DNA of 64,000 nucleotides from Sphingomonas oligoaromativorans (lineage in GTDB: Bacteria > Pseudomonadota > Alphaproteobacteria > Sphingomonadales > Sphingomonadaceae), in the NCBI RefSeq assembly GCF_011762195.1, contig NZ_JAASQK010000004.1:310001-374000 (forward strand), written 5' to 3'. The first letter of the stretch is position 1. Every line of letters starts with the position of its first letter. Shown here one piece after another: positions 44,102 to 52,200 of the stretch. Made by a program: the position numbers and the translations under genes. A model generated the notes under the pieces. The model worked only from the letters and a program-made list of their open reading frames with translations, did no database searches and was not told the origin of the DNA.

Positions 44102-44899
44102 TTATTCGCGGTTCTTGCGCCGCGCGACGGCGCGTCGGGCGACAAGCGCCGCCGCGGCACCGCCGAACAGCACGAGCATCGGCGGAGCCGGCACGTCGGT
44201 CGGCGGGCCGCCGGTGGTGGTCGTGGTGGTCGAGCCGCCGCTCGTCGAGGAACTGGTGCTGCTCGACCCCGACGTGCTGGAGCTGGTCGACGACGAGGAG
44301 GAGGTCGAAGACGAAGTCGACGAGGAGGTGGAACTCGACGTCGAGGAGCCCGTGGAACTGGACGAAGTCGTCGTGCTCGTGATCCCGCCCGTCGAGGTGG
44401 AGGTGGAGGAGCCGCCCGTCGATGTCGACGTGGAGGAGCCACCCGTTGACGTGGAGGTGGACGATCCGCCCGTGGAGGTGGAGGAGCCGCCGCTCGAGGT
44501 GGAGGTCGATCCTCCGCTGCTCGATGATGTCGTGGAAACGAGGAAGCCGCCGCTGCCGGTGCTTCCGCCGAAGAAGCCGCCGCCGAAGAAGCCGGGGCCG
44601 CCGATGAAGCCGCCCGAGCTGCCCCCGGTCGTGGTCGCCGCAGGAGCGACCGCCCCGCCCGCATAAGCCGGAGGCGCCGCTTCAGGGGCGCGAGCCAGCG
44701 TGATCGTGCCGGGCGTGCAGGTCGTGGTGGTGGTTACCACCTTGCGCGCCGGAGCGGCTGCGACGCGGTGTACGGGCTTGGGCGCCACGCGATGATGCGC
44801 CGGTCGCGGATGCTCCGCATAGTGAACGGCGCCACCGCCGATGGCCGCGCCGCCACAGGCGCAGGCGCATAATTTCGCGACCGCCATTCTAACAGACAT
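44102..44899 (-). CDS. Ser/Thr/Gly-repeat protein with a VPAP/PEP-CTERM-like tail
   Basis: 265 residues. An N-terminal Cys/Ala/Gly-rich stretch, a His/Pro segment, a Gly/Phe-rich segment, then about 120 residues of low complexity built on 'GGSSTSTST' and 'SSTSSS' units, ending 'DVPAPPMLVLFGGAAAALVARR...RR'. That end (Pro motif, one helix, Arg-rich tail) is the layout of PEP-CTERM/VPxP-type sorting signals, which need an exosortase; such proteins are often glycosylated surface or EPS-associated proteins. GAGAGGGAAGCG precedes the ATG. No exosortase gene in this window. Confidence 0.72.
   Translation of the reverse strand: MSVRMAVAKLCACACGGAAIGGGAVHYAEHPRPAHHRVAPKPVHRVAAAPARKVVTTTTTCTPGTITLARAPEAAPPAYAGGAVAPAATTTGGSSGGFIGGPGFFGGGFFGGSTGSGGFLVSTTSSSSGGSTSTSSGGSSTSTGGSSTSTSTGGSSTSTSTGGSSTSTSTGGITSTTTSSSSTGSSTSSSTSSSTSSSTSSSSSTSSSTSGSSSTSSSTSGGSTTTTTTGGPPTDVPAPPMLVLFGGAAAALVARRAVARRKNRE
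44219..44560. repeat. Low-complexity short-repeat coding region
   Basis: Imperfect repeats of 9-27 nt (plus-strand words such as GTGGAGGTGGAGG and CTCGTCGAC) encode the Ser/Thr/Gly array of the neighbouring gene. On the plus strand the same region reads as long runs of Val/Glu/Asp, an antisense artefact. It is prone to length change by slippage. Confidence 0.75.
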
Positions 44900-45297
44900 C
44901 GCTTCCCTCTCGCCCCCTGCTTGGCGGATGTCGCCGAACTCCAGGCCGTTACGGCCGGTTGCGCCATCCGCTCGCTTGCCGAAGCGCTACAAAACCCTGT
45001 GAGCGCATGTTTCCGATCCCTCCTCGCCTGTTCAACGAGGAATGGGAAGGGAGGTGATTAGACGTCGCCTGGTTAATGTCCCGTTTTGCGTCAGGAAAGA
45101 CACGCATTTGGATCTGAAAGGACTGTGACGGCGTTGCAGCGCCGTGGGTTTTCTGGTCTTGCGGCGCCTCGGTTTGCACAAGGCGGCGCTTGTATGCGGT
45201 TTCGCGGCTGGCTATAGGGCGGCCCGGGGACAGGAGCATCTCGCGTGAGGGCGTCCAACAGCCTGATCGCAGGCTCCGCAGAGGAGCGGAGAGTTGC
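44900..45297. other. Intergenic region upstream of dksA
   Basis: About 400 nt between the divergent repeat-protein gene and dksA. It should hold both promoters. A terminator-like hairpin (45128-45145) lies inside without a recognised gene before it. A possible 24-codon reading frame starting GTG at 45053 and ending just before that hairpin is too weak to call a gene. Confidence 0.4.
45128..45154 (+). terminator. Orphan terminator-like hairpin upstream of dksA
   Basis: ACGGCG, a 6-nt loop, and CGCCGT form a perfect 6-bp stem followed by GGGTTTTCT. No coding gene on the plus strand ends here. It could close a short RNA or act as an attenuator in the dksA leader. Confidence 0.4.
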
Positions 45298-45750
45298 ATG
45301 GCGACGGCGGTTGATACCGTGGGGGCAGAGCAGGAAGCCGACACGCTTCCAGAGGACTATCGTCCTGCTTCCGACGAGCCCTTCATGGGGCCTAGGCAGA
45401 CAATCTATTTTCGGCGCAAGCTGCTCGCATGGAAGGATTCCATCCTGCGCGAGGCGAAGGAAACGCTCGCGCAGCTTCAGACCGATTCGCTGCGCGAGCC
45501 CGACATCACCGATCGCGCATCGAGCGAGACGGACTGGTCGATCGAACTGCGTACCCGCGACCGGCAACGCAAGCTGATCTCCAAGATCGATGCGGCGCTT
45601 CGGCGGATCGACGAAGGCGAATATGGCTATTGCGAGGTGTCGGGGGAACCGATCTCGCTGGCGCGCCTCGAAGCCCGCCCGATCGCCACGATGACGGTGG
45701 AAGCGCAGGAGCGGCACGAACGTAACGAGAAGATTTCGCGCGACGACTGA
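45298..45750 (+). CDS. dksA: DksA-type RNA polymerase-binding regulator with one zinc-finger Cys
   Basis: 150 residues. The coiled-coil with tip 'DITDRASSETDWSIELRTRDRQ' (in parts 'DITDRASSETD') and C-terminal 'EYGYCEVSGEPISLARLEARP' mark a DksA/TraR protein. Of the four usual zinc Cys only one remains; the others are Ser, Thr and Ala. Such Cys-poor forms are known from alphaproteobacteria. DksA works with ppGpp in the secondary channel of RNA polymerase during starvation. ATG 45298 is chosen by GGAGAG spacing; an ATG 36 codons upstream gives unlikely sequence. Confidence 0.9.
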   Translation: MATAVDTVGAEQEADTLPEDYRPASDEPFMGPRQTIYFRRKLLAWKDSILREAKETLAQLQTDSLREPDITDRASSETDWSIELRTRDRQRKLISKIDAALRRIDEGEYGYCEVSGEPISLARLEARPIATMTVEAQERHERNEKISRDD

Positions 45751-45859
45751 GCCGGATCGGTGCCGATGAGGGACTGGCGGCCGAATTAGGCTTTGGTCGC
45801 GGCGGCTCGATTTTGCTAGTATGGCCAGATCGTTAGGGCGTTTGCAGGGTTGAGCAGAG

Positions 45860-46252
45860 GTGAAAGAAGCTTTGGGTAGCGATACACCGCAAGGTGGCAC
45901 GGACTCGCAGCGTCGTGACGAACGGGACAGCCTGTTCGTCTTCGCCCGTCTCAAACATGAAGGCCAGGCCGGCGAGGGCCATAATGTGCGGGTCCGCAAC
46001 GTCTCGTCCGGTGGTCTGATGGCGGATGCGCCGGAGGACTTCCGGCAGGCGGCGCGAGTCGAAATCATGCTTGAGGGTGTGGGGCTCGTGCGCGGGGCGG
46101 TGGCCTGGGCCGAGTCCGGCCGCATCGGCGTGGCGTTCGATCATCCGATCGACAAGACCCTGGCACGCAAGCCTCGTGCGGCGAAGGCGGATGAGGATCT
46201 GTTCCGGCCGACGACGCTGGATTATCGCCGTCCCGGCCTGAAGGCTCGCTGA
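45860..46252 (+). CDS. PilZ-domain protein
   Basis: 130 residues, a single PilZ domain: an RxxxR-like 'RRDERDSLFVFARL' near residue 18 and 'VRNVSSGGLMADAP' matching the D/N-x-S-x-x-G part of the cyclic di-GMP site, where the first position is Asn. PilZ proteins bind c-di-GMP and act on motility or exopolysaccharide systems. The GTG start is the only reasonable one. Stands between dksA and a convergent YdcH gene. Confidence 0.85.
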   Translation: MKEALGSDTPQGGTDSQRRDERDSLFVFARLKHEGQAGEGHNVRVRNVSSGGLMADAPEDFRQAARVEIMLEGVGLVRGAVAWAESGRIGVAFDHPIDKTLARKPRAAKADEDLFRPTTLDYRRPGLKAR

Positions 46253-46315
46253 AGCGGCGACGCCGCGCGGTGCCCGTTGCCGATGCATTGACAATATGGG
46301 ATTTCGGGCGGCCCG

Positions 46316-46334
46316 CGGTGTCCTTTCGACACCG
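46316..46334. terminator. Hairpin between convergent PilZ and YdcH genes
   Basis: CGGTGTC, a CTTTC loop and GACACCG form a perfect 7-bp stem in the 98-nt gap between two converging genes. No T-tract, so assignment as terminator is moderate. Confidence 0.45.
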
Positions 46335-46350
46335 GCGGACCGCGTGCGGT

Positions 46351-46506
46351 TCAAAGCCCCGCGAGGGCTTCCTTGATCTTCAGTTTCTGTTTCTTGAGGC
46401 TGGCAATCATGCCCTGATCGGGAGCGGGTCGCCGTTCTTCGTCAGCAATTCGAGCGTCCAGTCCCGCGTGACGGGACAGCAAAGCGCTGGAATGTGGATC
46501 GGCCAT
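46351..46506 (-). CDS. YdcH family (DUF465) mini-protein
   Basis: 51 residues, read from the minus strand: begins 'MADPHSSALLSRHAGLD' and ends 'LKKQKLKIKEALAGL'. The two-helix pattern with 'H..LD..I......P......LKK.KL..K' is the YdcH/DUF465 signature. GAGGAGG lies 6 nt before the ATG, a strong ribosome-binding site. Function unknown; these proteins form short helical hairpins. A second member is encoded divergently about 230 nt away. Confidence 0.85.
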   Translation of the reverse strand: MADPHSSALLSRHAGLDARIADEERRPAPDQGMIASLKKQKLKIKEALAGL

Positions 46507-46734
46507 TCGATACCTCCTCGCTAGCTAGTGTCAGCATCCTCCACTAAATCACCAAATCGCCGGGCTGTCGCGTGAACAAAGAGCGAAAGCGGCAAACGGG
46601 TTTCACAAATGCGACGATCCGTGGGCGGTGACCGCGCAGGCGGATTCCGGGCTTGCAGCGAGCCAGCCAAGGGAGCATCGCTGGAACGAGACCACCCGCG
46701 TCGACGGGAGTCGACCGGTACGGGGACAGTCGGG

Positions 46735-46935
46735 ATGGATGCCGAGGAGGAGATCAGCCGCAGGCTCGCCCTGCTGCGCACGGAGCATCGTGATCTCGAT
46801 GCCGCCATTCAGGCGCTGGGCGATCTGCCGCAACCCGATCAGCTCCAGATCGCGCGTCTCAAGAAGCGCAAGCTCCGCATCAAGGACGAGATTTCCGTGC
46901 TGGGGGATACGCTGATCCCCGATATCATCGCCTGA
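46735..46935 (+). CDS. YdcH family (DUF465) protein
   Basis: 66 residues: 'LLRTEHRDLDAAIQAL', then 'QLQIARLKKRKLRIKDEISVL', the YdcH helical-hairpin signature. ATG 46735 ('MDAEEEIS') starts the conserved part; upstream codons in the same frame look non-coding. Divergent from the other YdcH gene and followed by a terminator. Function unknown. Confidence 0.82.
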   Translation: MDAEEEISRRLALLRTEHRDLDAAIQALGDLPQPDQLQIARLKKRKLRIKDEISVLGDTLIPDIIA

Positions 46936-46945
46936 TACGAAAAAA

Positions 46946-46971
46946 GGCCGGCCCGACGGATCGGACCGGCC
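46946..46971. terminator. Bidirectional terminator
   Basis: GGCCGG-C-CCGA, a CGGA loop, TCGG-A-CCGGCC: a 10-bp stem with one mismatch, preceded by AAAAA and followed by TCTTT. It fits termination of the YdcH gene on the plus strand and the Hsp20 gene on the minus strand. Confidence 0.8.
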
Positions 46972-46990
46972 TCTTTCGTATGAGCGGCGA

Positions 46991-47449
46991 TCAGGCCGTA
47001 ATGAGGCTTTCGGTGCCATCGGTCGCCTGGCCGTCGATCGCGATCCGGCGCGGCTTCTTGTGCTCAGGCACTTCGCGCTTCAACTCGATGTTGAGCAGGC
47101 CGTCGACATAGCCGGCGCCCGTGACCTTGATGGTGTCGGCGAGCTGGAAGCGGCGCTCGAAAGCGCGCTTCGCGATACCGCGATGGAGGAACTCGCGCTC
47201 GGCTTCGCCAGCCTTGGGCTCGGCCTTGCCGATCACGATCAGCACATTGTCCTGCACCGTCAGCTCCAGTTCATCGCGCGAGAAGCCGGCGACGGCCATG
47301 GAGATGCGGTAACTGTCCTCGGCCAGCTTCTCGATATTGTAGGGCGGGTAGGCATCGCCTTCGCCGCGTGTGGCGAAATCGACGAGGCGATTGAGATTTT
47401 CGAAGCCGATGGACGAGCGCAACAGGGGCGCGAAATCAAGCGTACGCAT
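46991..47449 (-). CDS. Small heat-shock protein Hsp20 (IbpA-like)
   Basis: 152 residues. Start 'MRTLDFAPLLRSSIGFENLNRL' (in parts 'FAPLLRSSIGFENL') and 'YPPYNIEKLAEDSYRISMAVAGF' are IbpA-class features; the alpha-crystallin domain ends with 'GLLNIELKREVPE', keeping the G-L-L motif, and an I-x-I-like tail 'RRIAIDG' is present. It holds unfolding proteins in a refoldable state. ATG 47449 follows AAGGAGG. Upstream are a sigma-32-like promoter and a hairpin that covers the ribosome-binding site. Confidence 0.95.
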   Translation of the reverse strand: MRTLDFAPLLRSSIGFENLNRLVDFATRGEGDAYPPYNIEKLAEDSYRISMAVAGFSRDELELTVQDNVLIVIGKAEPKAGEAEREFLHRGIAKRAFERRFQLADTIKVTGAGYVDGLLNIELKREVPEHKKPRRIAIDGQATDGTESLITA

Positions 47450-47451
47450 AG

Positions 47452-47478
47452 GTTCAGACCCTCCTTGGGCGAATGAAC
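47452..47478 (-). promoter_or_regulatory. Candidate RNA thermometer hairpin over the hsp20 ribosome-binding site
   Basis: In the transcript GUUCA pairs with UGAAC (5 bp), and inside it CCC pairs with GGG with a loop containing AAGGA, so the Shine-Dalgarno sequence lies in loop and stem just before the AUG. Hsp20 genes of alphaproteobacteria often have ROSE-type thermometers at this place. The ROSE sequence consensus itself is not obvious, so the class is open. Confidence 0.5.
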
Positions 47479-47549
47479 GACGATAAAGCCCGCGGACTAT
47501 CCGCCAGGCCCGTCGCGGCACCCCGGATGGCGGCGCCTCGACCTACCCA

Positions 47550-47577
47550 AGATGGATAGCGCCATCACTCTTTCAAG
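47550..47577 (-). promoter_or_regulatory. Sigma-32-type heat-shock promoter of hsp20
   Basis: On the minus strand CTTGAAA (47577-47571) is a perfect -35 for RpoH, followed after 13 nt by ATCCATCT (47557-47550), close to the -10 consensus CCCCATNT. A start site near 47543 would give a leader of about 95 nt, a usual length for heat-shock leaders. Confidence 0.72.
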
Positions 47578-47662
47578 TGGGTGTTCTGGTGTGGGACGGT
47601 CCCGCGGTTTCGCTTCCGTCACGAGCGTATTTTGCGGGCAAATGCTATGGCACACCCACGCC

Positions 47663-48187
47663 ATGATTATTGCTCTTCAAGACGGGATCAGCCGGCGGCT
47701 GGTCGATTCGCTCTATGTCGAGGCGATGCTTCTGGCGGACGAAGCGCGCGGCTATTTCGATGCCGCCGGTCGGGCCGATCGGGACGATCTTCCGCCGCTG
47801 CTGCGCGTCGGCTTCTCCTGCGAGTCGCTGCGCGTGACGACGCGGCTGATGCATGTGATCGCGTGGCTCCTTGTCCGCCGCGCGCTCGCCAGCGGGGAGA
47901 TCGGCGCGGAACAGGCCTCCGCGCCCGAACGGAAGCTGGGCCATGTTCCCGAAAGCGATCCTGCCGCGATAGAAGCGCTGCCGAGGCCGGCGCAGCAGAT
48001 CATCGCCGCGACCGAAGATCTGTACGCTCGCGTGCTCCGACTTGACAGCGGTATCCGCCGCACCGCGACACCGGAAAGCCCGGTGCTGAGCCTGATGGGG
48101 CAATTGGAGCGGGCGTTCGGATCGTCGCGGCTGGCGGGCGCGCTGGGTGGCGGGCAGATGATCCACCACGCTGCGCCCGCCGCCTGA
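47663..48187 (+). CDS. rcdA: RcdA-like protein (DUF1465)
   Basis: 174 residues, mostly helical. 'LVDSLYVEAMLLADEARGYFD' (in parts 'LYVEAMLLADEARGYF'), 'CESLRVTTRLMHVIAWLL' and a flexible Ala/Gly-rich C-terminus match DUF1465, the family of Caulobacter RcdA. RcdA is an adaptor that helps ClpXP degrade CtrA and other regulators in the cell cycle. ATG 47663 is preferred; an ATG at 47642 is in frame. Function by family; substrates here unknown. Confidence 0.85.
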   Translation: MIIALQDGISRRLVDSLYVEAMLLADEARGYFDAAGRADRDDLPPLLRVGFSCESLRVTTRLMHVIAWLLVRRALASGEIGAEQASAPERKLGHVPESDPAAIEALPRPAQQIIAATEDLYARVLRLDSGIRRTATPESPVLSLMGQLERAFGSSRLAGALGGGQMIHHAAPAA

Positions 48188-48190
48188 TCC

Positions 48191-49150
48191 TCAGAGGCTC
48201 TTCGCCTTCAGTTCGGCCTGCGCCGCCCGATATTCCATCGCCAGCCGCGAGACGCGCTCCGCCACGGGCTCGACGGCATGGACCGCGCCGATGCCCTGGC
48301 CCGAACCCCAGATGTCGCGCCAGGCCTTGGCCGCGCCGCCGCCGAAGTCCATCTTGCTCGGATCGCTCGTCGGCAGATGATCGGGGTCGAGCCCCGCCGC
48401 GACGATCGAGGCGCGCAGATAATTGCCATGCACGCCCGTGAAGAGATCGGTGTAGACGATATCCGCCGCCCGGCCCTCGACGATGCCCTGCTTGTAGCTT
48501 TCGGCCGCGTGAGCCTCGCTGGTCGCGATGAAGGGCGAGCCGATATAGGCGAGATCCGCCCCCATCGCCTGCGCGGCGAGGATCGAATGGCCGTTGGCGA
48601 TCGCGCCCGAGAGGACCAGCGGGCCTTCGAACCACTCGCGGATTTCCTGCACCAGCGCGAAGGGGGAAAGGCGCCCCGCATGGCCGCCCGCGCCGCTCGC
48701 GACGGCGATCAGGCCGGTCGCGCCCTTTTCGATCGCCTTGCGGGCGAAGCGGTCGTCGATGATGTCGTGGAGCGTCACGCCGCCCCAGCCATGGACGGCG
48801 GTATTCAAGTCCTCGCGCGCGCCGAGCGAGGTGATGATGATCGGCACCTTGCGGCTGGCGCAGGTGGCGAGATCCTCCTCCAGTCGCGGATTGCTGCGGT
48901 GGACGATCTGGTTCACCGCATAGGGCGCGGAGGGCGTGTCGGGATGATCGCGATCCCAGGCGGCCAGTTCCTCCTCGATCCGGTGCAGCCACTCGTCGAG
49001 CTGGCTCTGCGGACGGGCGTTCAGCGCCGGGAAGGAGCCGACGATGCCGGCCTTGCACTGGGCGATCACCAGTTCCGGCCCGGAGACGATGAACATCGGC
49101 GAGGCGATCACCGGCAGGCGGAGGCGGTCGAAGATCGGCGGCAGGCTCAT
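48191..49150 (-). CDS. Nitronate monooxygenase/2-nitropropane dioxygenase-like flavoprotein
   Basis: 319 residues, FMN-dependent TIM barrel. '[20 protein letters not shown]' at the start, phosphate-binding '[19 protein letters not shown]' with the conserved His, and '[26 protein letters not shown]' (in parts). Members oxidise nitronates, but many have other or unknown substrates. It overlaps phhB by 4 nt. Confidence 0.9.
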   Translation of the reverse strand: MSLPPIFDRLRLPVIASPMFIVSGPELVIAQCKAGIVGSFPALNARPQSQLDEWLHRIEEELAAWDRDHPDTPSAPYAVNQIVHRSNPRLEEDLATCASRKVPIIITSLGAREDLNTAVHGWGGVTLHDIIDDRFARKAIEKGATGLIAVASGAGGHAGRLSPFALVQEIREWFEGPLVLSGAIANGHSILAAQAMGADLAYIGSPFIATSEAHAAESYKQGIVEGRAADIVYTDLFTGVHGNYLRASIVAAGLDPDHLPTSDPSKMDFGGGAAKAWRDIWGSGQGIGAVHAVEPVAERVSRLAMEYRAAQAELKAKSL

Positions 49151-49449
49151 GCGCGCGCTCCTTCCGCCGCCTTGTCGATCGCGCGGGCCAGTTCGATGTC
49201 GCGCATCGACAGGCCGTCGGCATCATGCGTGGTCAGCAGGATGTCGACCCGGTTCCACACATTGGACCATTCGGGATGATGATCCGCCTTCTCGGCGAGC
49301 AGGGCGACGCGGGTCATGAACCCGAACGCCGCCACGAAGTCTGCGAAGACGAAGCGCTTGGTGATGCCGTCGCGCTTCGGCTCATGCTCCCATCCACCAA
49401 GCGTCGGCAGCAACTCCGCCCGCTCGGCCTCTCCCAGCCTCTTGACCAT
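49147..49449 (-). CDS. phhB: 4a-hydroxytetrahydrobiopterin dehydratase
   Basis: 100 residues. The active site '[27 protein letters not shown]' (in parts 'ADHHPEW', '[10 protein letters not shown]') is the PCD signature. It regenerates pterin cofactor after phenylalanine hydroxylase. An FAH-family gene follows upstream, which fits aromatic amino acid breakdown; phhA is not in the window. Confidence 0.93.
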   Translation of the reverse strand: MVKRLGEAERAELLPTLGGWEHEPKRDGITKRFVFADFVAAFGFMTRVALLAEKADHHPEWSNVWNRVDILLTTHDADGLSMRDIELARAIDKAAEGARA

Positions 49450-49496
49450 ATCGTCGACTCCTTGACGTTTGCGTCAATCTAGCTGGGATAAGCGGG

Positions 49497-50498
49497 TCAG
49501 TCGACGGTCTGTTCGATCGCGCCGAAGATGCTGTGGCCGTGCGCGTCCTTCATCTCGATGCGGATGGTGTCGCCATGCTGGAGGAAAGGCGTTTCCGGCT
49601 GGCCGCGCAGGATCGTCTCGACGGTGCGGATCTCCGCGATGCAGCTATAGCCGAGGCCGCCTTCCGCGATCGGCTTGCCGGGCGAATTGCCTTCGCCGCG
49701 ATTGGAGACGGTGCCGGAGCCGATCACCGTGCCGGCCGAAAGCGCGCGCGTCTTGGCGGCGTGGGCGATGAGCTGGCCGAAATCGAAGGTCATGTCGACG
49801 CCGGCATCCGCCTTGCCGAAAGGGGCGCCGTTGAGCGACACGAGCAGCGGCAGGTGAAGCTTGCCGTCCTTCCACGCATCGCCCAGCGCATCCGGCGTCA
49901 CCGCGACGGGCGACAGGGCGGAGGAAGGCTTGGACTGGAAGAAGCCGAAGCCTTTGGCCAACTCGTTCGGGATGAGGTTGCGCAGCGACACGTCGTTGAC
50001 CAGGCAGATGAGGCGGATCGCCTCCAGCGCCTGCTCGCGGGTCGCGCCCTGCGGCACGTCGCCCACGATGACGGCGATCTCGGCCTCCAGATCGCAGCCC
50101 CAGGCGGGATCGGCGAGCGGGATCGCGTCGCGGGCGCCGAGGAAGCCATCCGAGCCGCCCTGATACATCAGCGGATCGGTCCAGAAGCTTTCCGGCATCT
50201 CCGCGCCGCGCGCGCGCCGCACCAGCTCGACATGGTTCACATAGGCCGAGCCGTCCGCCCACTGATAGGCGCGGGGCAGCGGGGCAGCGGCCTCATGCTC
50301 GTGGAAGCGCTGCATGGGGATCACCTCATGCGCGAGGTCAGTCGCGAGATTGGCGAGCGCGGGGCCGGCATGATCCCAATCATCCAGCGCGGCCTGAAGC
50401 GTCGGCGCGATGTGGGTGGCGTCGGCATACCAGGCGAGATTGTCCGAGACGACGACGAGGCGGCCATCCCGGCCGGCTTTGAGCGATGCGAGCTTCAT
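49497..50498 (-). CDS. Fumarylacetoacetate hydrolase family protein
   Basis: 333 residues. The FAH fold shows 'CDLEAEIAVIVGDVPQGAT' with the metal Glu residues, 'LRNLIPNELAKGFGFFQSKPSSALSP' (in parts) and 'GSGTVSNRG'. It cleaves C-C bonds of 3-keto acids such as fumarylacetoacetate, the last step of tyrosine degradation. Closeness to phhB supports that role, but the family is wide. Confidence 0.9.
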   Translation of the reverse strand: MKLASLKAGRDGRLVVVSDNLAWYADATHIAPTLQAALDDWDHAGPALANLATDLAHEVIPMQRFHEHEAAAPLPRAYQWADGSAYVNHVELVRRARGAEMPESFWTDPLMYQGGSDGFLGARDAIPLADPAWGCDLEAEIAVIVGDVPQGATREQALEAIRLICLVNDVSLRNLIPNELAKGFGFFQSKPSSALSPVAVTPDALGDAWKDGKLHLPLLVSLNGAPFGKADAGVDMTFDFGQLIAHAAKTRALSAGTVIGSGTVSNRGEGNSPGKPIAEGGLGYSCIAEIRTVETILRGQPETPFLQHGDTIRIEMKDAHGHSIFGAIEQTVD

Positions 50499-50556
50499 GC
50501 CCTCTCCTTATCCATTCCCGCCCTTCTGCCTGCGAGGACGGTCTCGGGCAACCGGA

Positions 50557-51078
50557 TTAGGCGGTCCGTTCGGGCACGGCGGCGGCGTCGGTCAGGATCG
50601 TGCTGTGGCTGGAGATCGCTTCCCACGGGAAGACAAACCAGTCCTTGGTCACGGCCCGGTCGATGATCTGCGACTGATAGTCGACCTTCTCCATCGAACG
50701 GATATTGTCGATCATCACGGCGAAGCGGATGCCGTCCTCCGGCGGGGATGCCACGGCGAGCAGTTCGCGCAGATGGCGGATGGTCCGCCCCGTGTCGTTG
50801 ATGTCGTCGACGAACAGCAGCCGCTCGCCATTCGCCGCCATCTGGCTGAGGCGGGCGAGGGGCTCGTCGGAGAAGCCGGGCACCTGCGCCGAATAATCGA
50901 CCGAGAGCATCGGCCAGCCGGTCGCGTGGCTGAGGAAGGTGCTCGGCACCAGCCCGCCGCGCCCCACGCCGATGATGAAGCTTGGCCGCCAGCCACTCTT
51001 CTCCACCTGTGCCGCCAGCGTGCGGATCGCCGCGAGGAAATCCTCGTGGGGAATGTAGGTCAGGGTCGGTTGCGACAT
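50557..51078 (-). CDS. Purine phosphoribosyltransferase-like protein
   Basis: 173 residues, type I PRTase. PRPP loop 'LLFVDDINDTGRTIRHL', PP loop 'IIGVGRGGLVPSTFL', and a late 'DWFVFPWE' typical of guanine/hypoxanthine (Gpt/Hpt-like) enzymes. It joins a purine base to PRPP. It follows the adenine deaminase gene by 13 nt on the same strand, so hypoxanthine is the likely base. Confidence 0.88.
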   Translation of the reverse strand: MSQPTLTYIPHEDFLAAIRTLAAQVEKSGWRPSFIIGVGRGGLVPSTFLSHATGWPMLSVDYSAQVPGFSDEPLARLSQMAANGERLLFVDDINDTGRTIRHLRELLAVASPPEDGIRFAVMIDNIRSMEKVDYQSQIIDRAVTKDWFVFPWEAISSHSTILTDAAAVPERTA

Positions 51079-51091
51079 CGGCTCTGTCCTT

Positions 51092-52108
51092 TCAGGCGGT
51101 GGTGACGTGGGCGGCGAGCGCCGAGAGGTGACGAGCGATCGCTTCGTCGGGCAGGAAAGAGCCGAGGAAGCTGTTGCGCGCCAGCGTCACGAAATCCTCG
51201 CGGCTGAGCTGTCCGGTGCCGGCCAGCGCGCGGACATTGTCGTTCACATAACCGCCGAAATAGGCGGGATCGTCGGAGTTCACCGTCGCGCGCAGGCCCG
51301 CGTCGAGCATCCGCTTCATCGGATGAGCGTCGATATGATCGACCACACAGAGCTTGAGGTTGGATAGCGGGCAAACGGTCAGCGTCATCGCCTCGCGGGC
51401 AAGGCGGGTGGTGAGGAACCCGTCTTCCAGCGCGCGATTGCCATGGTCGAGCCGGTCGATCTCGAGGATATCGAGCGCCTGATGGACATAGTCCGGCGGG
51501 CCTTCCTCACCGGCATGGGCGACGCGCTTCAGCCCCATCGCACCCGCCGCCGCGAAGACGCGGGCAAACTTCTCGGGCGGGTGGCCCAGTTCCGAGGAGT
51601 CGAGGCCGACGCCGGCGATACGGTCCAGGAAGGGCTCGGCGGCCTTGAGCGTGTCGAGGGCGGCTTTTTCGTCGAGGTGGCGCAGGAAGCAGAGGATGAG
51701 CTTGGAGGTGAGGCCGTGCTTCTTCTCGGCTTCCACCATGCCGGCGTGCAGGCCGTTCAGCACGGTCTGGAACGGGATGCCGCGATCGGTGTGCGTCTGC
51801 GGATCGAAGAAGATCTCGGCGTGGACGACGTTATCGGCCGCCGCGCGATCGAAATAGGCAACCGCGAGGTCGCGGAAATCCTCTTCCTCGCGGAGCACCT
51901 GCGCACCCTGATAATAGATATCGAGGAAATCCTGGAGGCGGCTGAACCGATAGGCGGCGCGCACCTCCTCCACCGAGGCGAAGGGGATCGCCACCTTGTT
52001 GCGCTCGGCCAGCGCGAACATCAGCTCGGGCTCGAGCGATCCTTCGATGTGGAGGTGGAGTTCGGCCTTGGGCAGGCTGGCGGCGAAATCGGCGAGCGCG
52101 ATGGTCAT
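51092..52108 (-). CDS. Adenine deaminase (adenosine deaminase family)
   Basis: 338 residues. Zinc site 'KAELHLHIEGSLEP', 'HAGEEGPPDYV', 'DHGNRALED' and 'NSDDPAYFGGYVNDN'. The stretch 'GLDSSELGHPPEKF' is typical of the adenine-specific branch rather than of adenosine deaminase. It would turn adenine to hypoxanthine for the PRTase downstream. ATG 52108 ('MTIALADFAAS') is preferred over one nine codons upstream. Confidence 0.9.
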   Translation of the reverse strand: MTIALADFAASLPKAELHLHIEGSLEPELMFALAERNKVAIPFASVEEVRAAYRFSRLQDFLDIYYQGAQVLREEEDFRDLAVAYFDRAAADNVVHAEIFFDPQTHTDRGIPFQTVLNGLHAGMVEAEKKHGLTSKLILCFLRHLDEKAALDTLKAAEPFLDRIAGVGLDSSELGHPPEKFARVFAAAGAMGLKRVAHAGEEGPPDYVHQALDILEIDRLDHGNRALEDGFLTTRLAREAMTLTVCPLSNLKLCVVDHIDAHPMKRMLDAGLRATVNSDDPAYFGGYVNDNVRALAGTGQLSREDFVTLARNSFLGSFLPDEAIARHLSALAAHVTTA

Positions 52109-52200
52109 GCACCCGTTTACCGCACCGCAGCGCATCGCGCGAGCCGTTCGGCCTCATTTTCGCTTGCGGCGGAGAAGGGCGTGGCGACATTCCGGTCCCC

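Noticed and set aside
44219-44560. Repeat array considered as a CRISPR
   Set aside because: Units are short, irregular and continuous without unique spacers, and they are in frame inside a coding gene.
44115-44666. Plus-strand Val/Glu/Asp-rich frame opposite the Ser/Thr-repeat gene
   Set aside because: It is the antisense reading of a repeat array; the minus-strand gene has a good start and a sorting-like tail.
45640-45750. Missing zinc-finger cysteines in DksA, considered as a damaged gene
   Set aside because: Cys-poor DksA forms are usual in alphaproteobacteria and the rest of the protein is intact.
46270-46524. 84-codon plus-strand frame between the PilZ and second YdcH genes
   Set aside because: It lies opposite the 51-residue YdcH gene, which has a clear family pattern and a strong ribosome-binding site.
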